Below are positions 13,925 through 20,973 of a DNA stretch of 20,973 bases, in pieces. Positions within the stretch are counted from its first letter, which is position 1. Each line of letters starts with the position of its first letter. The notes beneath the pieces were generated by a model, which was not told the origin of the DNA, did no database searches, and saw nothing but the letters and a program-made list of their open reading frames with translations. This DNA is from DASZJY01 sp036260255 (GTDB lineage: Bacteria > Actinomycetota > Acidimicrobiia > Acidimicrobiales > AC-14). Location: contig DATAAF010000059.1 of NCBI GenBank assembly GCA_036260255.1, positions 1 through 20,973 on the forward strand. The letters are read 5' to 3'. The translations under genes and the position numbers were made by a program.

Positions 13925-14806
13925 ATGCACGAGAGGCTGGTGTCCGTCTCCACCGCGGCCGACGGGGGCGCCGATCTGCACGTGGTCGACGAGTTCGAGG
14001 ACGCCCGGAGGGCGGGTCAGCGGGTCGTCGCCTCCCAGCGCCAGGTGCGGCTCGCCAAGCAGGAGTACCTGAGGATCTTGCGCCAGCTCGAGGCGGGAGG
14101 CGCCTCGATGCAGGACATCCGTGCCGCCCTCCGGAAGGCGGGCGACCTGGTGGGCATCGTGTCGCCCGTGTTCCACACCAACCGCTGGGAGATCGAGCAG
14201 CTCGAGGGCCACGGGTTCGCACCCGCCACAGTCATCGACGTCGGCGCGGCGGGCGGCACCGACGCGCTGTACGACGCCTTCCCCGACGCCTATCACGTCC
14301 TCATCGAGCCGCTGGCCGAGTTCGAGAGCGACCTGGCCCGGCTCGTCTCCGCCCAGGGAGGCGAGTACCTGCTCGTCGCCGTCGGCTCCGAGGAAGGGCA
14401 CCGGACGTTCCACGTCGACGGGGACATGCTCGAGAAGAGCACGTTCCACGTCCGCGTCCCGGAGCTGGCCAGCGAGCAGGCCCCCGAGGAGCGGCAGATG
14501 CGCATCACCACCCTCGACCGGCTCTGGGCCGAGCGGGGATGGCAGGGCCCCTTCGGGCTGAAGATCGACACCAAGGGGTTCGACGACGAGGTCATCCTCG
14601 GGGCACCGCGTCTCTTGGAGCAGACCGAGTTCGTCGTCACCGAGGTGCCGATCACCAAGCGGTTCCCGGGGAGCTCCGACTTCTTCGCCTTCGTTGCCCT
14701 CCTGCACGCCCACGGGTTCGTCCTCCGCGACGTGCTCACCATGGCCCGGACGGTCGACCTGCGGCAGATGCTCTACATGGACGCCCTCTTCGCCCGGGAG
14801 AAGTAG
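13925..14806 (+). CDS. FkbM-family SAM-dependent methyltransferase
   Basis: The 293-residue product starts at ATG 13925, with AGGAGG 11 nt upstream; the in-frame GTG 13913 overlaps that AGGAGG and is unlikely. The FkbM methyltransferase domain begins near residue 95: VIDVGAAGGTDALYDAFPDA (Gly-rich SAM loop at 103-111), then HVLIEPLAEF with Glu128 for the ribose, GPFGLKIDTKGFDDEVILGA, and a C-terminal VVTEVPITKR. Such enzymes O-methylate sugars or small molecules. The first 95 residues are an unusual N-terminal region with a helical, possibly coiled-coil stretch (SQRQVRLAKQEYLRILRQLE). The glycosyltransferase region nearby suggests a role in surface glycans. Translation may be controlled by the hairpin at 13866-13912. 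Confidence 0.88.
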   Translation: MHERLVSVSTAADGGADLHVVDEFEDARRAGQRVVASQRQVRLAKQEYLRILRQLEAGGASMQDIRAALRKAGDLVGIVSPVFHTNRWEIEQLEGHGFAPATVIDVGAAGGTDALYDAFPDAYHVLIEPLAEFESDLARLVSAQGGEYLLVAVGSEEGHRTFHVDGDMLEKSTFHVRVPELASEQAPEERQMRITTLDRLWAERGWQGPFGLKIDTKGFDDEVILGAPRLLEQTEFVVTEVPITKRFPGSSDFFAFVALLHAHGFVLRDVLTMARTVDLRQMLYMDALFAREK

Positions 14807-14874
14807 TCCTCACCGCGAGTCTGCAGCACGCAATCAACCTGCGGGGAGGCCGTCGGCGTGTAGACCACGAGCTC

Positions 14875-14887
14875 CGCACCCGGTGCG
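14875..14887. terminator. Possible bidirectional terminator between convergent genes
   Basis: CGCAC and GTGCG form a short perfect stem with a CCG loop, in the 103-bp gap between the convergent FkbM and FAD-oxidase stops. The stem is brief and lacks a U-tract, so this is tentative. Confidence 0.25.
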
Positions 14888-14909
14888 TCCAACCCGGCGC
14901 GGCGCGGGC

Positions 14910-16361
14910 TCAGAGCCGCTCAGCCACTCCGGCAGCTTCGAGGGGGTGGCGGCGGAACGGGCCGGGCGCCTCCCCGCACAGGCGCGGTGACGGCAGAAGC
15001 TTGCCGGGGTTGGCCAGCTGGGCAGGGTCGAAGGCGCAGCGGAGACGCCCGAACACGTCGAGGTCGGCCTCCGAGAACATGGCCTCCATGTGGTCCCGCT
15101 TGTCCAGGCCGATCCCGTGTTCGCCGGTCAGGGAGCCGCCCATCTCGAGGCATGCCCTCGTGATGGCGACGGCCAGCGCCTCGGCCCGCTCCGCCTCGCC
15201 CGGCCGGCCGGCGTCGTAGAGGACGAGCGGGTGCAGGTTCCCGTCGCCGGCGTGGGCGACGGTCGCCAGCCGCAGGCCGGCTTGGCCGGCCAGCTCCTCG
15301 GTCCGCCGGAGCGCCTCGGCCAGCCGGGTCCGGGGGACGACGCCGTCGTGCAGGTAGCCGTCCGGGGCGAGCGCCGACCGGGCGGCAAAGGCGGACCGGC
15401 GGGCCGTCCAGATCAGCTGGCGCTCCGCCTCGTCGGCCGCCACCCGGACGGCGACGGCCCCGTTGGCCTCCATCGTCGCCACCACCTCGGGCAGGCGGGC
15501 CTCGCACTCGACCACCGGCCCGTCCAGCTCGACGATCAGCGCGGCGCCGGCGTCCACGCGGTAGCCGGCGGCGGTCGCCGCCTCGACCGCCCGCAGGGTG
15601 AGCTGGTCCATGAGCTCCATGGCGGCGGGGACGATCCCGGCGGCGACGACGTCGGAGACGGCGTGGCCCGCCTGGCCCACCGCGTCGAAGTAGGCGATGA
15701 GCGTGCGGGTGGCCTCGGGGACGGGCACCACGCGAAGGGTGACGCGGGTGGCGATCCCGAGGGTGCCTTCCGAGCCGACGAAGGCGCCCGTCAGGTCGAG
15801 CCCCGGGTGGTCGAGCTCCTTGCCCCCCAGTCGTACGAGGTCGCCGTCGCCCAGCACGACCTCCAGGCCGGTCACGTAGTTGGCGGTGAACCCGTACTCG
15901 AGGCAGTGGGCGCCTCCCGCGTTCTCGGCCACGTTGCCGCCGATCGAGCACACCGCCCGGCTCGACGGGTCGGGAGGGTAGAGGTGGGTGGGCGCGACGG
16001 CCTCGGAGACCTCCGCGGTGCTCACCCCCGGCTCCACCGTCACCCGCTGGTTGGCCAGGTCGACCTCCACCAGCCGGCGCATGCCGGAGAGGACGATCAC
16101 CACGCCCCCATCGATCGCCGTCGCCCCGCCCGAGAGCCCGGTGCCGGCACCCCGCCCGACCCACGGGACCGCGGCCCGGTGGCACGCCGTCAGCACTCGT
16201 CGCACCTCGTCGGTCGACTCGGGGAAGACGGCGGCGAGGGCCGAGCCCCGGTGGCGGACCAGGCTGTCGGACCGGTAGGCGTCCAGGGCCTCGGTCCCGG
16301 TGGCAACCCGGCCCGGGCAGGCCCGCTCGAGGGCGTCCACGAGGGCGGCGGCGGTGCTCAC
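14910..16361 (-). CDS. FAD-linked oxidase, GlcD / D-2-hydroxyacid dehydrogenase type
   Basis: The 483-residue product has an FAD-binding PCMH-type domain: GRGAGTGLSGGATAIDGGVV, then SIGGNVAENAGGAHCLEYGF, then GSEGTLGIATRVTLRV. The C-terminal FAD-oxidase domain has VAHAGDGNLHPLVLYD and SLTGEHGIGLDKRDHMEAMF, the latter carrying the metal-binding His. This fits glycolate oxidase subunit GlcD and D-lactate dehydrogenases, which oxidise D-2-hydroxyacids at the membrane. The true start is GTG 16361, which overlaps the stop of the O-antigen ligase-like gene as GTGA, so translation is coupled. A frame extension upstream to 16463 is a shadow of that gene. No glcE or glcF partner is visible in the window. 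Confidence 0.92.
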   Translation of the reverse strand: MSTAAALVDALERACPGRVATGTEALDAYRSDSLVRHRGSALAAVFPESTDEVRRVLTACHRAAVPWVGRGAGTGLSGGATAIDGGVVIVLSGMRRLVEVDLANQRVTVEPGVSTAEVSEAVAPTHLYPPDPSSRAVCSIGGNVAENAGGAHCLEYGFTANYVTGLEVVLGDGDLVRLGGKELDHPGLDLTGAFVGSEGTLGIATRVTLRVVPVPEATRTLIAYFDAVGQAGHAVSDVVAAGIVPAAMELMDQLTLRAVEAATAAGYRVDAGAALIVELDGPVVECEARLPEVVATMEANGAVAVRVAADEAERQLIWTARRSAFAARSALAPDGYLHDGVVPRTRLAEALRRTEELAGQAGLRLATVAHAGDGNLHPLVLYDAGRPGEAERAEALAVAITRACLEMGGSLTGEHGIGLDKRDHMEAMFSEADLDVFGRLRCAFDPAQLANPGKLLPSPRLCGEAPGPFRRHPLEAAGVAERL

Positions 16362-17749
16362 CGGCCGCCCAGGGCGGGGACGGCGGTCGGGCGAGGGGCC
16401 TCCCGCCGCGGGGGGCCCTGGCGCGGGCCGCCGAGGACGCAGGTCACGGCCAGGAGCATCCACGCCACGAAGCTCAGGGACACCGGTCGGGTGTTGGAGC
16501 TCGCCTGGACGAGATAGCCGACCAGCCCCGCGGCGGCCCCTCCCATCAGCAGCCGGTCGGCCCGGGCACCGGGGTCGCCCTGGCCGGCGGCCACGGCCAG
16601 CCGGCGCCAGCCCCGCGCTGTCTCCCGTCCCGCCGCCCCCACCAGCCAGAGCAGGGCGGCCAGCCCGGGAAGCCCGAGATCGGCAGCGGCGGTGGCGAAG
16701 AGGTTGTGGGCGTCGGTGGCCACCGAGAAGGCGCCGAACCGGTCGGCGAACTGCTCGGTGACGTGGTTGGGGAAGGCGGACGCGAACCCGTCGGGGCCGA
16801 CGCCGCCCACCGGGTGGGCCGCGGCCATGCGCCCGGCGATCCTCCAGAGCTGCAGGCGCAGGTCGAGGGTGCTGCCCGCCCCCAGGTCACCCACCTCGCC
16901 CAGGTTCCGCTTGGCCACTCCGAGGGCTCCCAGGGCCAGCGCGGTGGCGACCAGCACGCCCGTGACGAGCGCCGTTCGCCGCAGTCCCCGGCCCCGGAAC
17001 GATGCCAGCTCTCGGCGGAAAAGCACCGCAAGGGTGGCACCGGCGGTGAGGACGGCCACCCAGCCGCCCCGCGATCCGGTGACCACCAGCTCCACGACCA
17101 GCACGGCCGCCATGACGGCGGTAAGACGCCGGACGCGGCGGTTGTCGGACACCGCCCAGAGGACGGCGCCGATCGGCAGCACCATGGCGGCGAAGCCGGC
17201 AAGGTGGTTGGGGTTGCCGAGCGTCGAGGAGATGCTCGACGGAGCGGTCGCCGGGGGCGCCAGGTCCCACCCTCGCCCGGGAGGGCCGACGAGGCGCTCG
17301 GCCAGCTGCACGAGGCCGTAGAGGGATACGGCGCCGCCCGCACCGAACCACAGAGCCGCCAGCAAGCGCCTGCCGTCGCCGGGCCCGAGCGAGGTGGCGG
17401 CGAAGAACAGGACGGCCAGAGCGCCGACCGTCGACAGCCCGTTGTAGGAGCCGGGGAAGCCGCCGACCGCCGTCCCCAGGTCGTCGCTGAACAGCGTGCA
17501 GACGGCGGTCCACCCGACCAGGGCGAGGACAGCCCACTGCAGGCCCTTGGGCCACGCCGGCCGGCGCCGGCCGGCCACCGCGCCGGCCAAGGCAATGGCG
17601 GTGACCGCCGCCGCGCCGGCGACCACCAGCAGGTAGCGGGGGTAACTGCGCGTGGGGCTGGCGCCGGGGGCGACGGCGAGGGGGACGGCGACGACCAGGG
17701 CGAGCAGCACGGTGCGGGTTGCGGCGACGGGCGCGCTCCCGCCCGCCAT
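16358..17749 (-). CDS. O-antigen ligase / polymerase-like membrane protein
   Basis: The 463-residue product has about ten to twelve hydrophobic segments. It carries the Wzy_C/O-antigen ligase signatures: VVTGSRGGWVAVLTAGATLA in the middle, and near the C-terminus TDAHNLFATAAADLGLPGLA, the large-loop H-N motif followed by a transmembrane helix. Such proteins polymerise or ligate lipid-linked glycans at the outer face of the membrane. ATG 17749 is used; the TTG at 17761, overlapping the stop of the lipoprotein gene as TTGA, is an in-frame alternative that adds four residues. The frame upstream stays open into the lipoprotein gene but is a shadow there. It is followed by the coupled FAD oxidase gene and preceded by a lipoprotein gene. 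Confidence 0.85.
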   Translation of the reverse strand: MAGGSAPVAATRTVLLALVVAVPLAVAPGASPTRSYPRYLLVVAGAAAVTAIALAGAVAGRRRPAWPKGLQWAVLALVGWTAVCTLFSDDLGTAVGGFPGSYNGLSTVGALAVLFFAATSLGPGDGRRLLAALWFGAGGAVSLYGLVQLAERLVGPPGRGWDLAPPATAPSSISSTLGNPNHLAGFAAMVLPIGAVLWAVSDNRRVRRLTAVMAAVLVVELVVTGSRGGWVAVLTAGATLAVLFRRELASFRGRGLRRTALVTGVLVATALALGALGVAKRNLGEVGDLGAGSTLDLRLQLWRIAGRMAAAHPVGGVGPDGFASAFPNHVTEQFADRFGAFSVATDAHNLFATAAADLGLPGLAALLWLVGAAGRETARGWRRLAVAAGQGDPGARADRLLMGGAAAGLVGYLVQASSNTRPVSLSFVAWMLLAVTCVLGGPRQGPPRREAPRPTAVPALGGR

Positions 17750-17757
17750 GCCGGCGC

Positions 17758-18306
17758 TCAATCGCCGCTGATGATGCGGATGTAGGGCGGGTAGTTGCGA
17801 CCGTGGTAGACGCCGAAGTCGCGATCGCTCGGCCCGCTCAGGATGCCCCGCAGCTGCTGGACGCCTCCGATGTAGGTGATCTGGCCGGTCCCGAACAACA
17901 CCTCGTTGTTCGGGCAGTACAGGAACCAGCTCACCTGGGCGTTGTTGCGCTGGCCCACCGCCCGGCAGATCGCCTTCGACCGGTCGGCCTCCAACGTCTC
18001 GCGGTTGGCCGCTCCGACGGGCACGAGGTAGCCCGTGAAGGCGCCCGTCTCGTCGGGAGTCAGGACAAGGTCGCCCCGCCACGACTTGCCCTCGCCCGGT
18101 CCGGTCGTCACCGTCGCCACGAAGTCGAGGCACGCGAACCGGCCCTGTGTCCGCGCCGCCTGGGGGTCCTGTGCGGGTTGGGTGGGCTGGGCGGCCGGCG
18201 CCGCCGCCGGCGCCTCGTCGTCGTCGTCGCCACACGCACCGGCGAGCGCGACGGCGAGCACGAAGAGCAGCGCCCACCTCGCTCGTCGCGCACGCTCCTC
18301 GCGCAC
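17758..18306 (-). CDS. Putative lipoprotein, unknown function
   Basis: The 182-residue product starts at GTG 18306. A basic N-terminus (MREERARRARW) and a hydrophobic stretch end in AGAC with Cys25, a lipobox with Ala rather than Leu at -3, so lipidation is likely but not certain. A run of aspartates and an Ala/Pro/Gln linker follow, then a compact domain from about residue 55 with CLDFVATVTTG, CRAVGQRN and WFLYCPNN, whose three cysteines might form a disulfide. No family is recognised. It lies upstream of the O-antigen ligase-like gene and is divergent, by 25 bp, from a GT4 gene. Confidence 0.7.
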   Translation of the reverse strand: MREERARRARWALLFVLAVALAGACGDDDDEAPAAAPAAQPTQPAQDPQAARTQGRFACLDFVATVTTGPGEGKSWRGDLVLTPDETGAFTGYLVPVGAANRETLEADRSKAICRAVGQRNNAQVSWFLYCPNNEVLFGTGQITYIGGVQQLRGILSGPSDRDFGVYHGRNYPPYIRIISGD

Positions 18307-18331
18307 GGCCGCATGCTAACCAGGTGCCGCC

Positions 18332-19375
18332 GTGCGCGTCGTGCTCGACAGCCGCTACCCAGCCGACCGCTATCCGGGCATCGCCCGCTACGTCGAGGTC
18401 CTCGCCGAGGGGCTCGCAGAGCTGCCCGGCGGGCCCGAGCTCACCGTCCTCCGCGAGGGCCCGGCGCCCCCCCGCTCGTGGGCCGAGCAGTGGCGGCTTC
18501 CCGCCACCGCCCGGCGCCGGGCGGCCGATCTCTGGCACGCGCCGTACCTCGTCTTCCCGTACGCCGTCCCCCTGCCCGTCGTCGTCACCGTCTTCGACCT
18601 CATCGGCACCCGCGTCGGCGCGGGCACCAACCGCCGGGCGGTGGCGTCGGCCGTGCGCCTGGCGCTGCTCCGGGCCCGCCTCGCCGTCACGACGTCCCGG
18701 GCATCGGCTCGCGAGATCGGCCGCGCCTTCCCGGCGCTCGCCGACAAGCTGCGGATCGTCCCGGGTGCGGTCGCCGCCCGCTTCCGGCCCCAGCCGGCCG
18801 CGGCCGTCGGAGCCCTGATCGAGCGACTGGGTTTGCCGCGCCGCTACCTCCTCTACGTGGGCACCGACCGGCCCCACAAGAACCTCGGTCGCCTCGTCTC
18901 GGCGGTGGGCCGACACCGGCACGCCTCCGGCGACGACATCCTGCTGGCCGTCGCGGGGGCGCCGCAGCCACCCGTCGCCGCTGAAGACGACGCCGCCGCC
19001 GTCCGCTTCCTCGGGCGGGTAGGGGACGGCGACCTCCCGGCGCTGTACGCCGGTGCCGAGCTCTTCGTGACGGCCAGCGCCCAAGAGGGGTTCGGGTTCC
19101 CGGTGCTCGAGGCCATGGCCTGCGGGACGCCCGTCGCCTGCTCCGACACGCCTGCCCTCGTCGAGCTCACCGCCGATGCGGCCGTGCGGTTCCCCGCCTC
19201 CGATGCCGGTGCGATCGCCGCCGCCATCGCCGAGGCGCTCGCCCGCCGGGCCGAGCTGGCCCGCCGGGGCCTGGCCCGGGCGGCCGCGTACTCCCCCGCC
19301 CGCACGGCGGCGCTCACCGCCGACGTCTACACCGAAGCGTTGGACCGCCCGTCTCGGAGGCGGTACCACCCGTAG
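18332..19375 (+). CDS. GT4-family glycosyltransferase
   Basis: The 347-residue product starts at GTG 18332. The GT-B fold is clear: an N-terminal acceptor half with the glycine turn DSRYPADRYPGIARYVEVLA, then YLLYVGTDRPHKNLGRLV as the nucleotide-sugar linker, then EGFGFPVLEAMACGTPVACS with the complete E-x7-E motif at Glu252 and Glu260. It transfers a sugar from a nucleotide donor to a lipid or glycan acceptor in the cytoplasm. The start is 25 bp from the divergent lipoprotein gene. The last 49 bp overlap the end of the GT2 gene on the opposite strand. Confidence 0.9.
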   Translation: MRVVLDSRYPADRYPGIARYVEVLAEGLAELPGGPELTVLREGPAPPRSWAEQWRLPATARRRAADLWHAPYLVFPYAVPLPVVVTVFDLIGTRVGAGTNRRAVASAVRLALLRARLAVTTSRASAREIGRAFPALADKLRIVPGAVAARFRPQPAAAVGALIERLGLPRRYLLYVGTDRPHKNLGRLVSAVGRHRHASGDDILLAVAGAPQPPVAAEDDAAAVRFLGRVGDGDLPALYAGAELFVTASAQEGFGFPVLEAMACGTPVACSDTPALVELTADAAVRFPASDAGAIAAAIAEALARRAELARRGLARAAAYSPARTAALTADVYTEALDRPSRRRYHP

Positions 19376-20205
19376 ACGTACCCGAGGGCGGCGGCATAGC
19401 TGCTGAGGGCCTTCAAGGGCTTGACGCCCGGCCGCCACGACGGCGCCGAGTGCGACCACGGGACGAAGATGCTGGGCACCAGCAGCGCCGTGCGCAGCAC
19501 CAGGTAGGCGGCGGCATGGGCGGGCGTGTGCAGGTAGCGGCCGGCCGCCCGGGACGGGTCGCGGCGGACCTCCTGGGAGTAGCCGACGCCGTACAGGAAG
19601 TGCTTGGACAAGAGGGCACCCAGCGTGGGGGGCGCCGGGTGCCAGGTCCACGTGCCGGGCGCCATGACCAGGCGGTGGCCGTTGCGGGCGAGGCGGTGGA
19701 AGAGCTCGGTGTCGACACCGCGCAGGAGGGTCTCGTCGAAGCGACCGACCGCGTCGAAGACGTCCCGCCGCACGGCGCAGCAGGTCGTCGTCACGTCCGT
19801 GTAGCCGGGGCCGTCGGGCGGCGGGTCGGCCTCGACCACCCGGTCGACGACGGGGTGCTCGATGCGGGGCACCTCGCGCGCCACCCGGCGCTGGAACCAC
19901 GAGGACCCTGGTGGCAGGAGCTTGGCCGCGCCCGTCACCGCGACGGTGGGATCGGCGGCGAGGGGCGCGACCAGCCGGGCGAGCGTGTCGTCGGAGCCGA
20001 GCACCGCGTCGTCGTCCACGAACACGAGGATGGGCGCGCTCGTGCGGGCGGCGCCCAGGTTGCGGGCCCGACCGCTGGGCCGGACCCCGGCCACCACCTC
20101 GACCTCGGCGGGCGGCGGCGACTGGCGGCGGACCGACTCCACCACGCCTTCGACCGCGCCGGTCAGCGACGGGATCACCACGGCGACGTCGAGCGCGCCG
20201 GTCAC
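19327..20205 (-). CDS. GT2-family glycosyltransferase
   Basis: The 292-residue product starts at GTG 20205, which overlaps the TGA of the upstream GT4 gene as GTGA. The GT-A domain has VAVVIPSLTG at the start, GRARNLGAARTSAPILVFVD and VFVDDDAV as the DxD-like metal site, and RRDVFDAVGRFDETLLRGVD with the ED-like acceptor motif. The C-terminal part from about residue 220 is more hydrophobic (AAYLVLRTALLVPSIFVPWS), probably a membrane-associated helix. It adds a sugar to a lipid-linked or membrane-associated acceptor. The terminal tag GWYRLRDGRSNASV overlaps the GT4 gene by 49 bp in the opposite direction. The frame extends upstream to 20940 only as a shadow of the upstream gene. Confidence 0.9.
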   Translation of the reverse strand: MTGALDVAVVIPSLTGAVEGVVESVRRQSPPPAEVEVVAGVRPSGRARNLGAARTSAPILVFVDDDAVLGSDDTLARLVAPLAADPTVAVTGAAKLLPPGSSWFQRRVAREVPRIEHPVVDRVVEADPPPDGPGYTDVTTTCCAVRRDVFDAVGRFDETLLRGVDTELFHRLARNGHRLVMAPGTWTWHPAPPTLGALLSKHFLYGVGYSQEVRRDPSRAAGRYLHTPAHAAAYLVLRTALLVPSIFVPWSHSAPSWRPGVKPLKALSSYAAALGYVYGWYRLRDGRSNASV

Positions 20206-20973
20206 GGCCGGCCCGGCCGGCGCCGCGGTACGCGGTCGGCCGCCTCGACGAGCAGCTTCTCGACCGCCTGGGACACCACCGCCTGGCTGAAGCGCTGCTC
20301 GGCGAGCGCCCGCCCCTGCCGCCCCAGCTCTCGCCGGCGGGCCGTGTCGGAGAGGAGCTCCTCGACTGTCCGGTCCAGGGCGTCGGCGTCTCCCGCCGGG
20401 ACGAGCACGCCGGTAACCCCGTCGACCACCGCCTCGCGCGCTCCGCGCACGTCGCTCGCCACCACCGGAAGACCGGCGGCCGACGCCTCCAAGGCGCTCA
20501 GTGGGAGCCCGCCGGGCCCGAGCGCCGGCAGGAGGAAGAGGTCGGCGGCCGCCAGGACGGCGGGGAGCTCCTCGTGGTCCACCAGGCCGAGGAACCGCAC
20601 CGCCGAGGCGACCCCGAGCACCCGGGCGCGGCGCCGGAGGGCGGTGGCGTCCACGCCGGCTCCGGCGACGAGGAGCACGACGTCGGGGCGGCGGGCGCGC
20701 ACCCGGCCCAACGCCTCGACGGCGACGCCGACGCCCTTCGCCGCTTCGAGGCGGGACGCCACCGCCAGCACCCGGTCGTCGGCCGACAGCCCGCTGGCGG
20801 CGCGCCACGCCTCGCCGACCATGGGGTCGGGGCGAAAGCGCTCCACGTCGACGCACGGAGGGACGACCGTCATTCGGTCGGGGGGGATGCCCAGCTCGAC
20901 CCTCGAGTCGGCGGCGACGGCCTCGCTCACCGCGGCCCATCGGGCGACGGCCGGCGCCGCCCGACGCCAGCGC
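20202..20973 (-). CDS. GT4-family glycosyltransferase, partial (runs off right edge)
   Basis: The frame is open to the right edge and the start is outside the window, so the N-terminal half is missing. A GTG at 20930 is in frame, but the residues upstream of it (RWRRAAPAVARWAAVSEA) are typical of the same family. The seen part has VSEAVAADSRVELGIPPDRM, VVPPCVDVERF and the C-terminal GT-B half, LPALGPGGLPLSALEASAAG. In the E-x7-E motif the first Glu is Gly here and the second is kept, which may alter activity. It ends at TGA 20204-20202, with a GTGA overlap into the GT2 gene, so the two form an operon. Confidence 0.85.
   Translation of the reverse strand, partial: RWRRAAPAVARWAAVSEAVAADSRVELGIPPDRMTVVPPCVDVERFRPDPMVGEAWRAASGLSADDRVLAVASRLEAAKGVGVAVEALGRVRARRPDVVLLVAGAGVDATALRRRARVLGVASAVRFLGLVDHEELPAVLAAADLFLLPALGPGGLPLSALEASAAGLPVVASDVRGAREAVVDGVTGVLVPAGDADALDRTVEELLSDTARRRELGRQGRALAEQRFSQAVVSQAVEKLLVEAADRVPRRRPGRP

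Noticed and set aside
12740..14713. Long minus-strand open frame opposite the aldehyde dehydrogenase and FkbM genes
   Set aside because: High GC at third positions keeps antisense frames open. The plus-strand genes have all the catalytic motifs.

Overview
The window is a high-GC actinobacterial chromosome segment, probably from an uncultured Acidimicrobiia-like lineage. The phylum call rests on a WhiB-type four-cysteine protein, a GAF-ANTAR regulator, many GTG starts and strong G/C third-position bias. The finer placement is inference. I see no tRNA, rRNA, CRISPR array, insertion sequence or integrase.

Left part (1-3.6 kb). This part is visibly less GC-rich than the rest. It holds the C-terminal end of a membrane protein and a secreted parallel beta-helix protein with an FN3-like domain and a Thr/Pro linker. 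Next comes a WhiB-family gene broken by a one-base frameshift. Converging on it are two tiny translationally coupled genes, one a Cys-rich 53-residue protein. A 16-bp bulged hairpin follows, then a small helical protein whose start is unclear.

Middle (3.6-14.8 kb). This is mostly stress and metabolic housekeeping in short operons on both strands: GAF-ANTAR regulator, a cysteine-free DsbA-fold protein with a small membrane partner, YceI, a propeller-like lipoprotein, a cupin, a DUF885 metallopeptidase, and a three-gene operon (acidic micro-protein, two-helix membrane protein, FMN split-barrel protein). An alpha/beta hydrolase follows, then an orphan TrpA-like protein, a benzaldehyde/vanillin-type aldehyde dehydrogenase and an FkbM methyltransferase. 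Two regulatory structures stand out: twin 12-bp operator-like sites between yceI and the lipoprotein gene, and a hairpin that buries the ribosome-binding site of the FkbM gene.

Right part (14.9 kb to the end). This is a surface-polysaccharide region: two GT4 glycosyltransferases, one GT2 glycosyltransferase, an O-antigen ligase/polymerase-like membrane protein and a lipoprotein. A GlcD-type FAD oxidase is translationally coupled behind the ligase gene. Several gene pairs overlap by the 4-nt GTGA arrangement, so the operons are tightly packed. The last GT4 gene runs off the right edge.

No complete undescribed system is obvious. The best leads are the RBS-masking hairpin before the FkbM gene, the twin operator sites, the broken whiB with its convergent micro-operon, the orphan TrpA paralogue and the acidic micro-protein operon.
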